A stretch of 24,342 nt of DNA, from NCBI GenBank assembly GCA_020048595.1, contig JAIFMH010000309.1:1-24342 (forward strand), given 5' to 3'. The notes under the pieces are model-generated. The model was given only the letters and a program-made list of their open reading frames with translations, was not told the origin of the DNA and did no database searches. Shown one piece after another: positions 13,054-21,746 of this stretch (position 1 is its first letter; each line of letters opens with the position of its first letter). The position numbers and the translations under genes were made by a program. Source of the DNA: Bacteroidota bacterium. Lineage in GTDB: Bacteria; Bacteroidota; Bacteroidia; Bacteroidales; UBA4417.

Positions 13054-15537
13054 TTACGACCGGCTGAATAATTTCTTAAACAAAGAGGTATCGTCATCTT
13101 TCTTTGCATCATCAGAATAATACCCATACCCATATCCATGGCCGTATCCATAACCGTACCCATAACCGTACCCATAACCGTAACCGTATCCATAGCCGGC
13201 TCCCGACCTGTCAGGTTTCACGTCGTTAACCAGTACAGTTGTATTAGGCACATTCCGTTTTTCAAAATCGCTGGCGATTGATTCAAACACTTTTTTGTTG
13301 GTAAGGTTTTGACGAACAAGCAGAATATTAACATCCGTATGCGGAATAAGCAGGAATGCATCCGTTACAATACCTACCGGCGGAGTATCAATAATAATGT
13401 AATCGTATATTTCCTTTAGTTCGTTAAGCAACTTAACATTAAGCGGCGAAGCAATAAGTTCTGCAGGATTTGGCGGTACCGGACCTGCCGAAATAATATC
13501 CAGGTTTGGAACAGGTGATTTTTGAATTATTTCCTGCAACGTATTTTTCCCTATCAGATAAGAGGTAATTCCAGCGGTGTTTTTCAAACCAAAATCCTGG
13601 TAGATTTTAGGTTTACGCAAGTCATATCCCATCAGAAGTGTCTTCCTGTCGAACTGTGCATAAATACACGCAAGGTTCATCGAAGTAAAAGTCTTTCCTT
13701 CGCTGACACTGGTGCTGGTGATAAGGATTGTAAACTTATCTTTCCCCTGTGTCATGTATTGCAGGTTGGTGCGTAAAGCCCTGAAAGATTCTGAAATTGC
13801 CGATTTGGGCGAAGTGTAAGCCACAATATTACTATCGTGTTTGTTATGCAGCACATGGCCTATTACCGGAAGAGTGGTATGTTTTTCAATATCATTTTTA
13901 TTAACAACCTTATCGTTCAGGTAGTCTTTGCCAAGGATATACAAAAGCGGAATTATTAGTCCGAGTATAAAAGCGATGGTGTAGTTGAGACTTGTTTTAG
14001 GGAAAACCTGTTCCTGTACAATCGGATCAGCAACATCAATAATTTCGTTGTCGGGAGTATTGCTGGCTTTGGTTATTGCTGCTTCCGACCTTTTTTGAAG
14101 CAGGTAAGTGTAAATAGCGTCGTTAAGTTTGTATTTGCGTTCAATGCCCAGCAATTGCCTTTGTGTTGCCGGCAGGTTTCGGAAAAACAAGGAAAGTTCA
14201 TTAATCCGGGTTTCAATATCTTTAATGCTGATATCCGAAGTTTTCACAATATTGGTGATGCTTTCGGTAAGTGATCTTTTAGTGTTTGCTATTTTCTGAT
14301 CAATAGATAAAACCATTGGGTTATTGGGTTTCGAACTAATCAGCCTTTCAGCTTTTTCGGCGTACAATTCCTGTAGCTGGTTCAGTATCTGGCTCAAAAC
14401 CGGATCATCAATACCCATAGAGGATGGAACTACAACGCCGTTAATATCATCTTTGTTTTTCTGGATATACTCCTTCAGGTTATTATAGTACTTTGCTTTG
14501 ACCAGTAATTCAGCTTTCTGCTTATCAAGCTCAACTATACTTGTATACACCTGTTGTGACTGAGCATCAAGGTTCATGATCTGATTGCTCGTACGAAAAT
14601 TTTGTAACACAGTTTCGTTTGTATTGAGCGAATCGCGGATTTCCATTAATTGACTGTCAATAAACAGGATCGTATTTATAGCGATCTGGTTTTTCTTTTC
14701 GAGGCCTTGTCTTATATACTCGAGCGTAAGTCGATTCAGAAAATCAACAGCTTTTTGAGAGTTATTGCCTTTTAAAGCGATTTCAACAATGGAAGCTTCT
14801 TTATTTATAGGCTCAATCTCGTACCCCGAAAACTGGGAAATCATCGCATTCAAAGAATTGAAAACAAAATAATAGCGCTGGTTCAGAGCAGTTTTAGGAT
14901 CATACTTTAATGTTTTCTCAATAAGAAAACCAAATTCTGCCGTGGAAATCTGCTCTCCGAAACGATGTTTCTTATCGTATTTCAACGAAGTGATTTTTTT
15001 ATCACTATCAGTGAAACCATTATAATTGTAAAGTGTCAGATCCTGGCCTTCAACTTCAAGCCGGTAATCATTTTCCGAAAGTATAGTTACATAAAACTTC
15101 ACATTGCCTACCGGTTGCAAGCGCGAAGTGTCAACAATTACATTGAAAGGCGATTCATTATAAACTTCGGATGTAATGAAATTATCTTCTTTAAAACAGG
15201 AAACATTAAAATCCAATGATTTAAGAGTACGTGAAACAAGTGAACGCGATTTCAGAATTCCAATCTGGTTCTGTAATTTTTGTGTGTTGGTAATATTTCC
15301 GAATCCTAACAACGACTGGGCATCACTCAGGCCACCTTTTTCCTCCGTGATCAGTACACTTGTTTTAACTTTATATACAGGCTTGGTATATTTATTAAAC
15401 AGGAATGCAATAAGCATTACCAGTACTATGGTGATAAAAAATAAATACCAGTAGCTGAGAAACTTATAGTACAAAGCTTTAATATCAACAGACTGCTCCT
15501 GTTGTAATTCATTATAATTGGCGAATTTATTGTCCAT
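13054..15537 (-). CDS. Polysaccharide co-polymerase with tyrosine autokinase domain (Wzc-like)
   Basis: The 827-residue inner-membrane protein has the Wzc layout: a Wzz-type N-terminus with a first membrane helix (about 29-48), a long periplasmic coiled-coil region with GNVR-type text (about 240-515), a second helix (about 518-535) and a cytoplasmic BY-kinase domain (about 575-775). Walker A is STSVSEGKTFTS (GKT 614-616), Walker B is YIIIDTPP (713-720), and Walker A' reads LLMGYDLRKP (635-644), with Gly638 at the position that is Asp in E. coli Wzc. The C-terminus is a tyrosine cluster at 781-807, an alternating Gly-Tyr run with 12 Tyr, the expected autophosphorylation sites. It would control the chain length and export of a surface polysaccharide with the Wza-like lipoprotein encoded just upstream, with which it shares one base (TAATG). 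Surrounding genes do not include the usual glycosyltransferase cluster. Confidence 0.93.
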   Translation of the reverse strand: MDNKFANYNELQQEQSVDIKALYYKFLSYWYLFFITIVLVMLIAFLFNKYTKPVYKVKTSVLITEEKGGLSDAQSLLGFGNITNTQKLQNQIGILKSRSLVSRTLKSLDFNVSCFKEDNFITSEVYNESPFNVIVDTSRLQPVGNVKFYVTILSENDYRLEVEGQDLTLYNYNGFTDSDKKITSLKYDKKHRFGEQISTAEFGFLIEKTLKYDPKTALNQRYYFVFNSLNAMISQFSGYEIEPINKEASIVEIALKGNNSQKAVDFLNRLTLEYIRQGLEKKNQIAINTILFIDSQLMEIRDSLNTNETVLQNFRTSNQIMNLDAQSQQVYTSIVELDKQKAELLVKAKYYNNLKEYIQKNKDDINGVVVPSSMGIDDPVLSQILNQLQELYAEKAERLISSKPNNPMVLSIDQKIANTKRSLTESITNIVKTSDISIKDIETRINELSLFFRNLPATQRQLLGIERKYKLNDAIYTYLLQKRSEAAITKASNTPDNEIIDVADPIVQEQVFPKTSLNYTIAFILGLIIPLLYILGKDYLNDKVVNKNDIEKHTTLPVIGHVLHNKHDSNIVAYTSPKSAISESFRALRTNLQYMTQGKDKFTILITSTSVSEGKTFTSMNLACIYAQFDRKTLLMGYDLRKPKIYQDFGLKNTAGITSYLIGKNTLQEIIQKSPVPNLDIISAGPVPPNPAELIASPLNVKLLNELKEIYDYIIIDTPPVGIVTDAFLLIPHTDVNILLVRQNLTNKKVFESIASDFEKRNVPNTTVLVNDVKPDRSGAGYGYGYGYGYGYGYGYGYGHGYGYGYYSDDAKKDDDTSLFKKLFSRS
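13117..13197 (-). repeat. In-frame hexanucleotide repeat encoding a Gly-Tyr tail
   Basis: Thirteen GGN-TAN type hexamers encode residues 781-807 of the kinase, with one His substitution (GH) and a final YY. The codons vary in a mixed 12-base pattern (TACCCATAACCG on the + strand), so the run is degenerate but repetitive. Changes by whole hexamers would keep the frame and alter the number of phosphorylatable tyrosines. Confidence 0.8.
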
Positions 15538-16325
15538 TATTTGAAGAATGTTAAGATAACAAGTACCAGGCCGATGGTTGAATACACCAGTCCGTATGGG
15601 AAAGTTTCGAATGCATAAGCCTTTTCCTTCATTGGCTCCACATATATAATGTCGTTAGGTTGCAGATAGTAATACGGTGAAGATAGTATGTCTTTACTCA
15701 GCAGATCGAGGACAACAATATTATTTCTATCACCTTCAGTTCTGATAATCTGTACTTTGCTGCGGTTACCAAAAGCCGTAATATCACCAGCCAGGGCAAA
15801 GGCTTCAAATATATTTATCCGGTTATTGTAAACCGGGAATTTGCCGGGTGATTTAACTTCGCCGAGTATCGAAATATTATACATAACCAGTTTTACAACT
15901 ACGCTCGCTCCGATAATAATTTCCGAAACTGATTTAGAGAGCGTATTTTGCATTTCACTAACAGTTTTTCCATCTGCATAAATGTTGCCAAGTAAAGGGA
16001 AATTGATAAATCCCGAATCATTTACTAAATAGCTTGTGAGATACAGGTTTTGCTCGGTGATATTCATATTATTGTTTCCTGCTGCCGAGCCTGCAATAGT
16101 AGCAAAAAGCTCGTTACTTTTCTGGTCAAGGGAAAGTATCCTCACATATATGTAATCTCCTGGTTTGAATTTATAATCAGGTTTTAATATATCGAAGGCA
16201 TACCTTGCTGTATCACCTTCCTTATCCTGAAGGTACTTCATTTTTGTCTGAGGCACGCACGAAAACAGAGCCAGTCCAATAACCGATAGAAAGAAAAGCT
16301 TAAATGTAACAAGCTTAGTAGTCAT
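15537..16325 (-). CDS. Polysaccharide export outer-membrane lipoprotein (Wza-like)
   Basis: From ATG 16325 the protein has 262 residues and starts with a lipoprotein signal (MTTKLVTFKLFFLSVIGLAL, then FSC) whose lipidated Cys is residue 23. A polysaccharide-export domain follows (DILKPDYKFKPGDYIYVRIL), then SLBB-like segments (INFPLLGNIYADGKTVSEMQ and SILGEVKSPGKFPVYNNRIN). A C-terminal hydrophobic segment ends the chain (LVYSTIGLVLVILTFF), as in Wza, where the last helix crosses the outer membrane. A longer reading from TTG 16370 is rejected because that codon lies inside the -7 box TATCTTTG and would put 15 residues ahead of the signal peptide. Its stop overlaps the start of the kinase gene by one base. 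Together they form a minimal export pair for a capsule or exopolysaccharide. Confidence 0.92.
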   Translation of the reverse strand: MTTKLVTFKLFFLSVIGLALFSCVPQTKMKYLQDKEGDTARYAFDILKPDYKFKPGDYIYVRILSLDQKSNELFATIAGSAAGNNNMNITEQNLYLTSYLVNDSGFINFPLLGNIYADGKTVSEMQNTLSKSVSEIIIGASVVVKLVMYNISILGEVKSPGKFPVYNNRINIFEAFALAGDITAFGNRSKVQIIRTEGDRNNIVVLDLLSKDILSSPYYYLQPNDIIYVEPMKEKAYAFETFPYGLVYSTIGLVLVILTFFK

Positions 16326-16367
16326 AATTTTAATTTTATCAGAAGAGTATATTATATCGCAATGCAG

Positions 16368-16375
16368 CAAAGATA
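16368..16375 (-). promoter_or_regulatory. -7 promoter box (TATCTTTG) for the polysaccharide export operon
   Basis: Reading leftward, TATCTTTG matches TAnnTTTG exactly and lies 42 bases before ATG 16325. It falls in the short spacer after miaB, so the export pair has its own promoter. It also decides the start of the Wza-like gene, since the alternative TTG start is part of the box. The AT-rich sequence upstream has no clear TTG element. Confidence 0.55.
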
Positions 16376-16433
16376 TAATAAATTAATTTAAATATTTAAC
16401 CAGGAACACTGCTTACTTTAAGTGGAAAAGTAA

Positions 16434-17777
16434 TTATTCCGCCAGTTCACCCCTGAGTGTGGCGGCGGTACACGAAATAATTTTAACAGTTACATAATCT
16501 CCTGGATTATAAGAATCACGAGGAAAAACAACCACTTTGTTCTGACTTGTGCGACCAAAAAGCTGTTGATCCGAGCGCTTTGAAACACCTTCGGCAAGCA
16601 CTTCGAATTCTTTTCCGATTTCACTTTTATTGCTTTTTAACGAGAGTTCCTGCTGTAAAGAAATGATCTCATCCAGGCGACGGCTTTTTACTTCTTCTTC
16701 CACATCGTCGGGATATTTTTTTGCAGCAGCAGTATTCGGCCTTTCGGAATATTTGAACATGTATGCATAATCGTATCCTACTTCACGCATGGCCGAAATA
16801 GTATCCTGATGATCTTCCTCCGTTTCGGAACAGAACCCTGCAATAATATCAGTAGTAACCGCACAACCCGGAATAATCCGGCGTATAGCAGCGATGCGGT
16901 CCATATACCACTCGCGGGTATAACTGCGTTTCATCATCTGGAGCACGCGTGTGCTGCCTGATTGTATTGGAAGATGTATGGATTTGCAGATATTTTTGTT
17001 CGTTGCTATAACTTCCAGCAAGTCGTCCGAAATATCTTTCGGGTGTGATGTTGCGAATCTCACCCGTAACAATGGATCAATGGAAGCCACATCTTCGAGC
17101 AGTGCCGGAAACTCAATGGGAATTCCATTTTCCTCCCAATGGTAGGAGTTAACATTTTGACCGAGCAAGGTTACTTCACGAAAACCCTGTTCGAAAAGTT
17201 CGCGGGCTTCTTTAACAATAGTTTGGGGATTACGGCTACGTTCCTTGCCACGTGTATAAGGCACAACACAATAGGCGCAGAAGTTTTCGCATCCGCGCAT
17301 AATGCTTATAAACGCAGTAACTCCGCTCCCGCTTGTACGAACAGGATTAATATCTGCGTACGTTTCGTCTGCTGAAAGTAAAACATTTATCGCTTTTTGT
17401 CCGCTTTCAACCTGCTCAAGCAATTGAGGTAACTGCCGGTATCCGTCAGGACCAACTATCAGGTCGATGTGGCGTTCTTCTTCAAGCAGCTTATCTTTCA
17501 ACCGTTCAGCCATACAACCCAATAACCCTATAACCAGGCCGGGATGTTTGCGTTTCAGCGCATGAAGCTCGTTAAGGCGGTTTCGCACACGTTGTTCAGC
17601 GTTGTCGCGTATCGAGCAGGTATTCAATAATATCAGGTCTGCGGCTTTTATATCGGTTGTAGATTCGTAATTCTGGGTTTCCAAAATGGACGCGACAATC
17701 TCGCTATCCGAAATATTCATCTGGCATCCGTAGGTTTCTATATATGCTTTCTTCTTAATTTCCACGCTCTTATTCAC
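16434..17777 (-). CDS. miaB: tRNA-2-methylthio-N6-dimethylallyladenosine synthase MiaB
   Basis: The 447-residue protein is a methylthiotransferase that converts N6-isopentenyl-adenosine at tRNA position 37 to its 2-methylthio form. The N-terminal UPF0004 domain begins YIETYGCQMN and supplies Cys18, Cys54 and Cys88 for the auxiliary [4Fe-4S] cluster. The radical-SAM motif CENFCAYC holds Cys163, 167 and 170. VTLLGQNVNSYHWE and the later HLPIQSGSTRVLQMMKRSYT are family signatures. The C-terminal TRAM domain spans about 380-445. The ETYGCQMN and NTCSIRDNA wording separates MiaB from MtaB and RimO. The start is GTG 17777-17775; a second GTG four codons later is possible. It is transcribed leftward, alone or with read-through into the export operon, and is divergent from topA. 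Confidence 0.97.
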   Translation of the reverse strand: MNKSVEIKKKAYIETYGCQMNISDSEIVASILETQNYESTTDIKAADLILLNTCSIRDNAEQRVRNRLNELHALKRKHPGLVIGLLGCMAERLKDKLLEEERHIDLIVGPDGYRQLPQLLEQVESGQKAINVLLSADETYADINPVRTSGSGVTAFISIMRGCENFCAYCVVPYTRGKERSRNPQTIVKEARELFEQGFREVTLLGQNVNSYHWEENGIPIEFPALLEDVASIDPLLRVRFATSHPKDISDDLLEVIATNKNICKSIHLPIQSGSTRVLQMMKRSYTREWYMDRIAAIRRIIPGCAVTTDIIAGFCSETEEDHQDTISAMREVGYDYAYMFKYSERPNTAAAKKYPDDVEEEVKSRRLDEIISLQQELSLKSNKSEIGKEFEVLAEGVSKRSDQQLFGRTSQNKVVVFPRDSYNPGDYVTVKIISCTAATLRGELAE

Positions 17778-17811
17778 AAATTATGGTAATTTTTGATTTT
17801 TTTCGAGTCTG

Positions 17812-17819
17812 CAAAATTA
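17812..17819 (-). promoter_or_regulatory. Candidate -7 promoter box (TAATTTTG) for miaB
   Basis: Reading leftward, TAATTTTG fits TAnnTTTG and ends 34 bases before the GTG at 17777. A TTG occurs upstream, but at 26 bases rather than 19-21, so only the -7 box is supported. The rest of the 238-base miaB-topA spacer is AT-rich. It shows only a weak box TTACTTTG (17977-17984) facing topA. Confidence 0.45.
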
Positions 17820-18015
17820 CAACAATTTAAGGTACGAATTACTGCCAATAAATATCAGCTAATCAGATATATAGAAAAACATGAAATGTATATATTGATT
17901 CTTCATTTTGCCTATATTAGATGAATATATTAAGGTGTAAATAACAATATGTCCACACAGGTTTAATTTTATTGCGTTACTTTGCAGCCGATTTTCTGGA
18001 ATTAATTTAAAATAT

Positions 18016-20343
18016 ATGAGTAAGAATCTTGTAATTGTTGAGTCACCGGCTAAGGCCAAAACTATAGAAGGATACCTGGGAAAGGATTTTATTGTGAAAT
18101 CCAGTTTTGGTCATGTTCGCGATCTTTCAACCAAAGAGCTTGGAATTGAGGTAAATAACCAATTCAAACCGGTGTATGAAGTGATGCCGGACAAAAAAAA
18201 GGTGATCACCGAATTGAAGAAACTGGCTGATGGTTGCGAAACTGTATGGCTCGCAACTGACGAGGACCGCGAAGGGGAAGCCATTTCGTGGCATCTTGCC
18301 GAAGTGCTGAACCTCGATCCGCTTAAAACAAACAGGATTGTGTTTCATGAAATCACTAAATCTGCCATTACCGAAGCTATAAAAACACCACGCCGGATTG
18401 ATCAGAACCTGGTAAATGCACAACAGGCCCGACGTGTTTTGGACAGGCTTGTTGGTTTTGAACTATCGCCAATCCTCTGGAAAAAAGTGAAACCTTCGCT
18501 TTCAGCAGGACGCGTGCAAAGTGTAGCCGTCAGACTTATTGTTGAGCGCGAGGAAGATATTCGCAAATTCGAATCCACATTTTCATACAAAGTCAGTGGT
18601 TTGTTCGAAGTGAATAACGAAAAAGGGAATGCAACGTTTAAAGCTGATCTGCCTAAAAGATACTCTACTCTTGAAGAAGCCCACGCTTTCCTCACATTAT
18701 GCAGCAAAGCAGCCTTTACAGTTGCTGATGTGGATAAAAAACCGGGCAAACGCTCGCCGGCACCCCCTTTCACAACTTCTACCTTACAGCAGGAAGCCAG
18801 CCGCAAACTGGGTTTCTCGGTAAGCCGCACCATGACCGTTGCCCAGCAACTTTATGAAAGTGGAAAAATAACCTATATGCGTACCGACTCGGTTAACCTG
18901 TCGCAAACCGCGCTGGGACTCGCTAAAGAAGAAATTACAAAGCAATTTGGAGCTGAATACCACAAATCACGCCAGTTTGCCAATAAAAGCAAAGGCGCAC
19001 AGGAAGCCCACGAAGCCATCCGCCCCGCTTACATGAATAGCATTACTATTGAAGGTGATGCGTCACAAAAACGCCTTTACGACCTGATCTGGAAACGTAC
19101 CATTGCTTCGCAGATGGCTGACGCTATCCTGGAAAAGACAAATATAGATATCGACCTTTCGAACAGCAAAGAACAATTTGTTGCGTTGGGCGAAGTGATC
19201 AAATTCGACGGATTCCTGAAAGTTTACATGGAATCAAGTGATGATGATACTGAACAAACCGAAGGATTGTTGCCCCCGGTAAAAAAAGGTGAAAAACTCG
19301 GAATGCAGCATATTGAAGCTGTTCAGAAGTTTACCACCAGTCAGCCACGCTATACCGAAGCCAGCCTTGTAAAAAAACTCGAGGAGCTTGGAATTGGTCG
19401 TCCTTCAACGTATGCACCAACTATTTCGACCATCATAAAACGCGAGTACGTTGTTAAAGAAGATCGCGACGGCAATACCCGCGACATCAAACAACTTATG
19501 TTGAAAGATGGAAAAATCAAGGAAACTGTAAAGCACGAAAAATATGGTTTCGAAAAATCGAAGCTTTTCCCTACGGATACCGGCGAATTGGTAACCCGTT
19601 TTCTGCAGCAGTATTTTGATGATATTATGGATTACAACTTTACCGCCAGCGTTGAAAAGGAATTTGATGAAATTGCGGATGGGTTGAAAGCCTGGAACCT
19701 TATGATCGGCGAGTTTTATACGCCATTTCATAAAAAAGTACTCGAAACCATGGAAAGTGGTGAAAGAGCTAAAGGCGAAAAATTGCTTGGGAAAGATCCA
19801 GGTACCGGAATGAATATTTATGTAAAACTTGGCAGATATGGAGCGATTGCTCAGATTGGTGAAACTGATTCGCCTGATAAACCAAAGTTTGCGGGATTAC
19901 GTAAAGGACAAACCCTTGAAAGTATTACCCTTGAAGAAGCAATAAAACTGTTCGATTTCCCGCGCTTACTTGGCCAGTACGAAGATGCTGATATTACAGT
20001 AGCTATAGGCCGTTTCGGTCCATATGTGTTGCATCAATCCAAATTCTGTTCACTTAAAAGTACGGATGATCCAGCAACTATCACAATTGAACGGGCTATC
20101 GAACTCATAGATGCAAAACGCACCGAAGCTGCTAACCGTACCATTAAAGCCTTTCCCGAACGCCCTGATGTACTTGTACTTAATGGCCGTTATGGCCCAT
20201 ACATCGCCATTGGGAAAAACAATATAAAAATACCTAAAGGCACTGACCCTGCTCAACTTACACTGGAAGAATGTATTAAATTAGGCGATGCCGCACCGGC
20301 TCCGTCTAAAAAGAAGTTTGTTCCACGGGGAAAGAAAGCGTGA
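18016..20343 (+). CDS. topA: DNA topoisomerase I (type IA)
   Basis: The 775-residue enzyme relaxes negatively supercoiled DNA. The Toprim domain starts LVIVESPAKAKTIEGYLG with Glu9 and continues with the acidic TDEDREGE (81-88). The active-site tyrosine is Tyr287 in GKITYMRTDS. QQARRVLDRLVGFELSPILW, SLSAGRVQSVAVRLIVERE and EELGIGRPSTYAPTISTI are family signatures. Instead of the tetracysteine zinc fingers of E. coli TopA, the C-terminus (from about 590) carries zinc-free repeats (KLGRYGAIAQIG, AIGRFGPYVLH, LNGRYGPYIAIG) and a lysine-rich tail, common in Bacteroidetes. Start ATG 18016 follows an AT-rich leader. The arginase-like gene follows in the same direction after 224 bases of repeats, so a shared operon is uncertain. 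Confidence 0.97.
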   Translation: MSKNLVIVESPAKAKTIEGYLGKDFIVKSSFGHVRDLSTKELGIEVNNQFKPVYEVMPDKKKVITELKKLADGCETVWLATDEDREGEAISWHLAEVLNLDPLKTNRIVFHEITKSAITEAIKTPRRIDQNLVNAQQARRVLDRLVGFELSPILWKKVKPSLSAGRVQSVAVRLIVEREEDIRKFESTFSYKVSGLFEVNNEKGNATFKADLPKRYSTLEEAHAFLTLCSKAAFTVADVDKKPGKRSPAPPFTTSTLQQEASRKLGFSVSRTMTVAQQLYESGKITYMRTDSVNLSQTALGLAKEEITKQFGAEYHKSRQFANKSKGAQEAHEAIRPAYMNSITIEGDASQKRLYDLIWKRTIASQMADAILEKTNIDIDLSNSKEQFVALGEVIKFDGFLKVYMESSDDDTEQTEGLLPPVKKGEKLGMQHIEAVQKFTTSQPRYTEASLVKKLEELGIGRPSTYAPTISTIIKREYVVKEDRDGNTRDIKQLMLKDGKIKETVKHEKYGFEKSKLFPTDTGELVTRFLQQYFDDIMDYNFTASVEKEFDEIADGLKAWNLMIGEFYTPFHKKVLETMESGERAKGEKLLGKDPGTGMNIYVKLGRYGAIAQIGETDSPDKPKFAGLRKGQTLESITLEEAIKLFDFPRLLGQYEDADITVAIGRFGPYVLHQSKFCSLKSTDDPATITIERAIELIDAKRTEAANRTIKAFPERPDVLVLNGRYGPYIAIGKNNIKIPKGTDPAQLTLEECIKLGDAAPAPSKKKFVPRGKKA

Positions 20344-20352
20344 AGGATTGAG

Positions 20353-20434
20353 TAAATAGTTAATAAAAAAATGGAAAATAGTTAATCGGGAAATGGTTAA
20401 TGGGAAAATGGTTAATTGGGAAATGGTTAATAGT
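20353..20434 (+). repeat. Tandem GGGAAATGGTTAAT-type repeat
   Basis: About five imperfect units of 14-18 bases follow topA: AAATAGTTAAT, then GGAAAATAGTTAAT, CGGGAAATGGTTAAT (20387-20401), GGGAAAATGGTTAATT (20402-20417) and GGGAAATGGTTAATA (20418-20432). The last three are nearly identical. There is no reading frame through the units. The array lies on the coding strand immediately downstream of the topA stop. Confidence 0.7.
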
Positions 20435-20458
20435 AACAGGAACATTTTTCTATAAAAT

Positions 20459-20567
20459 CCCTCTCCCTTTCTCCGTCTCTCCGTCTCCCTGTCTCTCCGT
20501 CCCTAAGTCGCTCCCTCGCCCCTCGCCCTTCTCCCACGCCTAACCCCTAATCCCCAAAACCTAATCC
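20459..20567 (+). repeat. C/T-rich and CCTAA-type degenerate repeat abutting a start codon
   Basis: A run of CTCCGTCTCTCCGTCTCC-like units (about 20472-20504) passes into CTCGCCCCTCGCCCTTCTCC and then CCTAACCCCTAATCCCCAAA, ending at base 20567, directly against the ATG at 20568. The C/T bias is extreme, with few G bases outside CCGTC. No Shine-Dalgarno or -7 box is visible in it. It resembles the tracts at 9570-9599 and 22516-22563. Confidence 0.6.
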
Positions 20568-21743
20568 ATGCACATCTCCAGCTACTTTAAACCAGTTCAG
20601 GATATAATACTGCCGCATGTTGCAGCGCATACAGGCAAACGCTTAGGGGAGGTGTTTGCAACCCATACTTCAGAGGATGGTTTTCCTGATCTTGCTGATA
20701 TTGAAGTCGCCATATTCGGAGTAGACGAAGATCGCAATTCGGTGGATAACCAGGGCTGTGGTATGGCTTCGCTCAGTGTGCGCGAATACCTTTACCGGCT
20801 TTTACCGGGAGATTACAAAACCCGTGTGGCTGATCTGGGCGATATTATGCGAGGTGATACCGTTGAGGATACCTATTTTGCGGTAACAGCTGTAGTTGAA
20901 GCTCTGCTCGATCTCAATATTGTTCCGTTAATTATTGGCGGGGGCCAGGATCTGACGTATGCCATGTACCGCGCGTACAAAAACCGTAAAAGCATTATCA
21001 ATATTGCAGCCGTTGATAATATGTTCGATTTGGGTGAAAGTGAGGATCAGCTTAATTCACGATCCTACCTGAGCCATATCATCCTTCACAAGCCAAACTA
21101 TTTGTTTAACTATACCAACATCGGTTATCAAACCTATTTTGTTGAACAAGGTGCCATTGACCTGATGCGGAACCTGTTTTTTGATATTTACAGATTAGGA
21201 GTGTTGCACAGCGATATTACCCAGGTGGAACCGCTGGTGCGGAATGCCGATTTGTTTTCGTTTGATATTTCGTCAATAAGGCAAAGTGATGCTCCCGGAA
21301 ACGCGAATGCCACTCCAAATGGTTTTTATGGTGAGGAAGCCTGCCAGATGGTACGTTATGCCGGGATGAGCGATAAAATTACGTCAGCCGGATTTTTTGA
21401 AATGAATCCGGCACTGGATCGGAATGGTCAAACGGCACATCTGCTTGCACAAATGATCTGGTATTTTATTGATGGATTTTACCATCGTCAGGATGACCAT
21501 CCTTCAACCGGTGCCGAAAACTATATCCGCTATAACGTACAGGTTACCGATTTTGACGATGGCATAGTTTTTTATAAAAGTAAACCGACTGAACGCTGGT
21601 GGATGGAAATTAAATGCTCTGATAACATACGTGAAAAATACCGTCGCCACTATATTGTGCCATGCTCCGCTGCCGATTACCAAACAGCCCTTGCTGACGA
21701 AATTCCTGATCGCTGGTGGCAGGCGTATCAGAAGTTGATGTAA
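20568..21743 (+). CDS. Arginase/formimidoylglutamase-fold protein with degenerate metal site
   Basis: The 391-residue protein has the ureohydrolase (arginase/agmatinase/formimidoylglutamase) layout, but its metal-binding motifs are altered. The GGxH motif reads GGGQD (124-128), with Gln127 for the His ligand. The DAHxD motif reads DNMFD (150-154), keeping both Asp but replacing His by Met152. The SFDxD motif reads SFDIS (231-235), with Ser235 for the second Asp. About three of the six classical Mn ligands are lost, so ordinary hydrolysis of arginine or formiminoglutamate is unlikely. The remaining fold text (VPLIIGGGQDLT, NADLFSFDISSIRQSDAPG) is well kept, pointing to selection for another role such as binding or scaffolding. 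Bacteroidetes genes of this type are often labelled formimidoylglutamase. The ATG start abuts a repeat tract; the 3' neighbour ruvC is convergent. Confidence 0.82.
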   Translation: MHISSYFKPVQDIILPHVAAHTGKRLGEVFATHTSEDGFPDLADIEVAIFGVDEDRNSVDNQGCGMASLSVREYLYRLLPGDYKTRVADLGDIMRGDTVEDTYFAVTAVVEALLDLNIVPLIIGGGQDLTYAMYRAYKNRKSIINIAAVDNMFDLGESEDQLNSRSYLSHIILHKPNYLFNYTNIGYQTYFVEQGAIDLMRNLFFDIYRLGVLHSDITQVEPLVRNADLFSFDISSIRQSDAPGNANATPNGFYGEEACQMVRYAGMSDKITSAGFFEMNPALDRNGQTAHLLAQMIWYFIDGFYHRQDDHPSTGAENYIRYNVQVTDFDDGIVFYKSKPTERWWMEIKCSDNIREKYRRHYIVPCSAADYQTALADEIPDRWWQAYQKLM

Positions 21744-21746
21744 AGA

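Noticed and set aside
13117..13197. Possible CRISPR or minisatellite array
   Set aside because: The repeats are 6-12 bases long, have no spacers and are in frame as Gly-Tyr codons of the kinase tail.
16326..16370. Longer start (TTG 16370) for the Wza-like protein, adding 15 residues
   Set aside because: The codon lies within the -7 box TATCTTTG, and the extra residues precede a complete lipoprotein signal peptide. ATG 16325 is preferred.
17977..17984. TTACTTTG as the topA -7 box
   Set aside because: It misses the invariant A of TAnnTTTG and has no TTG element at the right distance; too weak to list as a feature.
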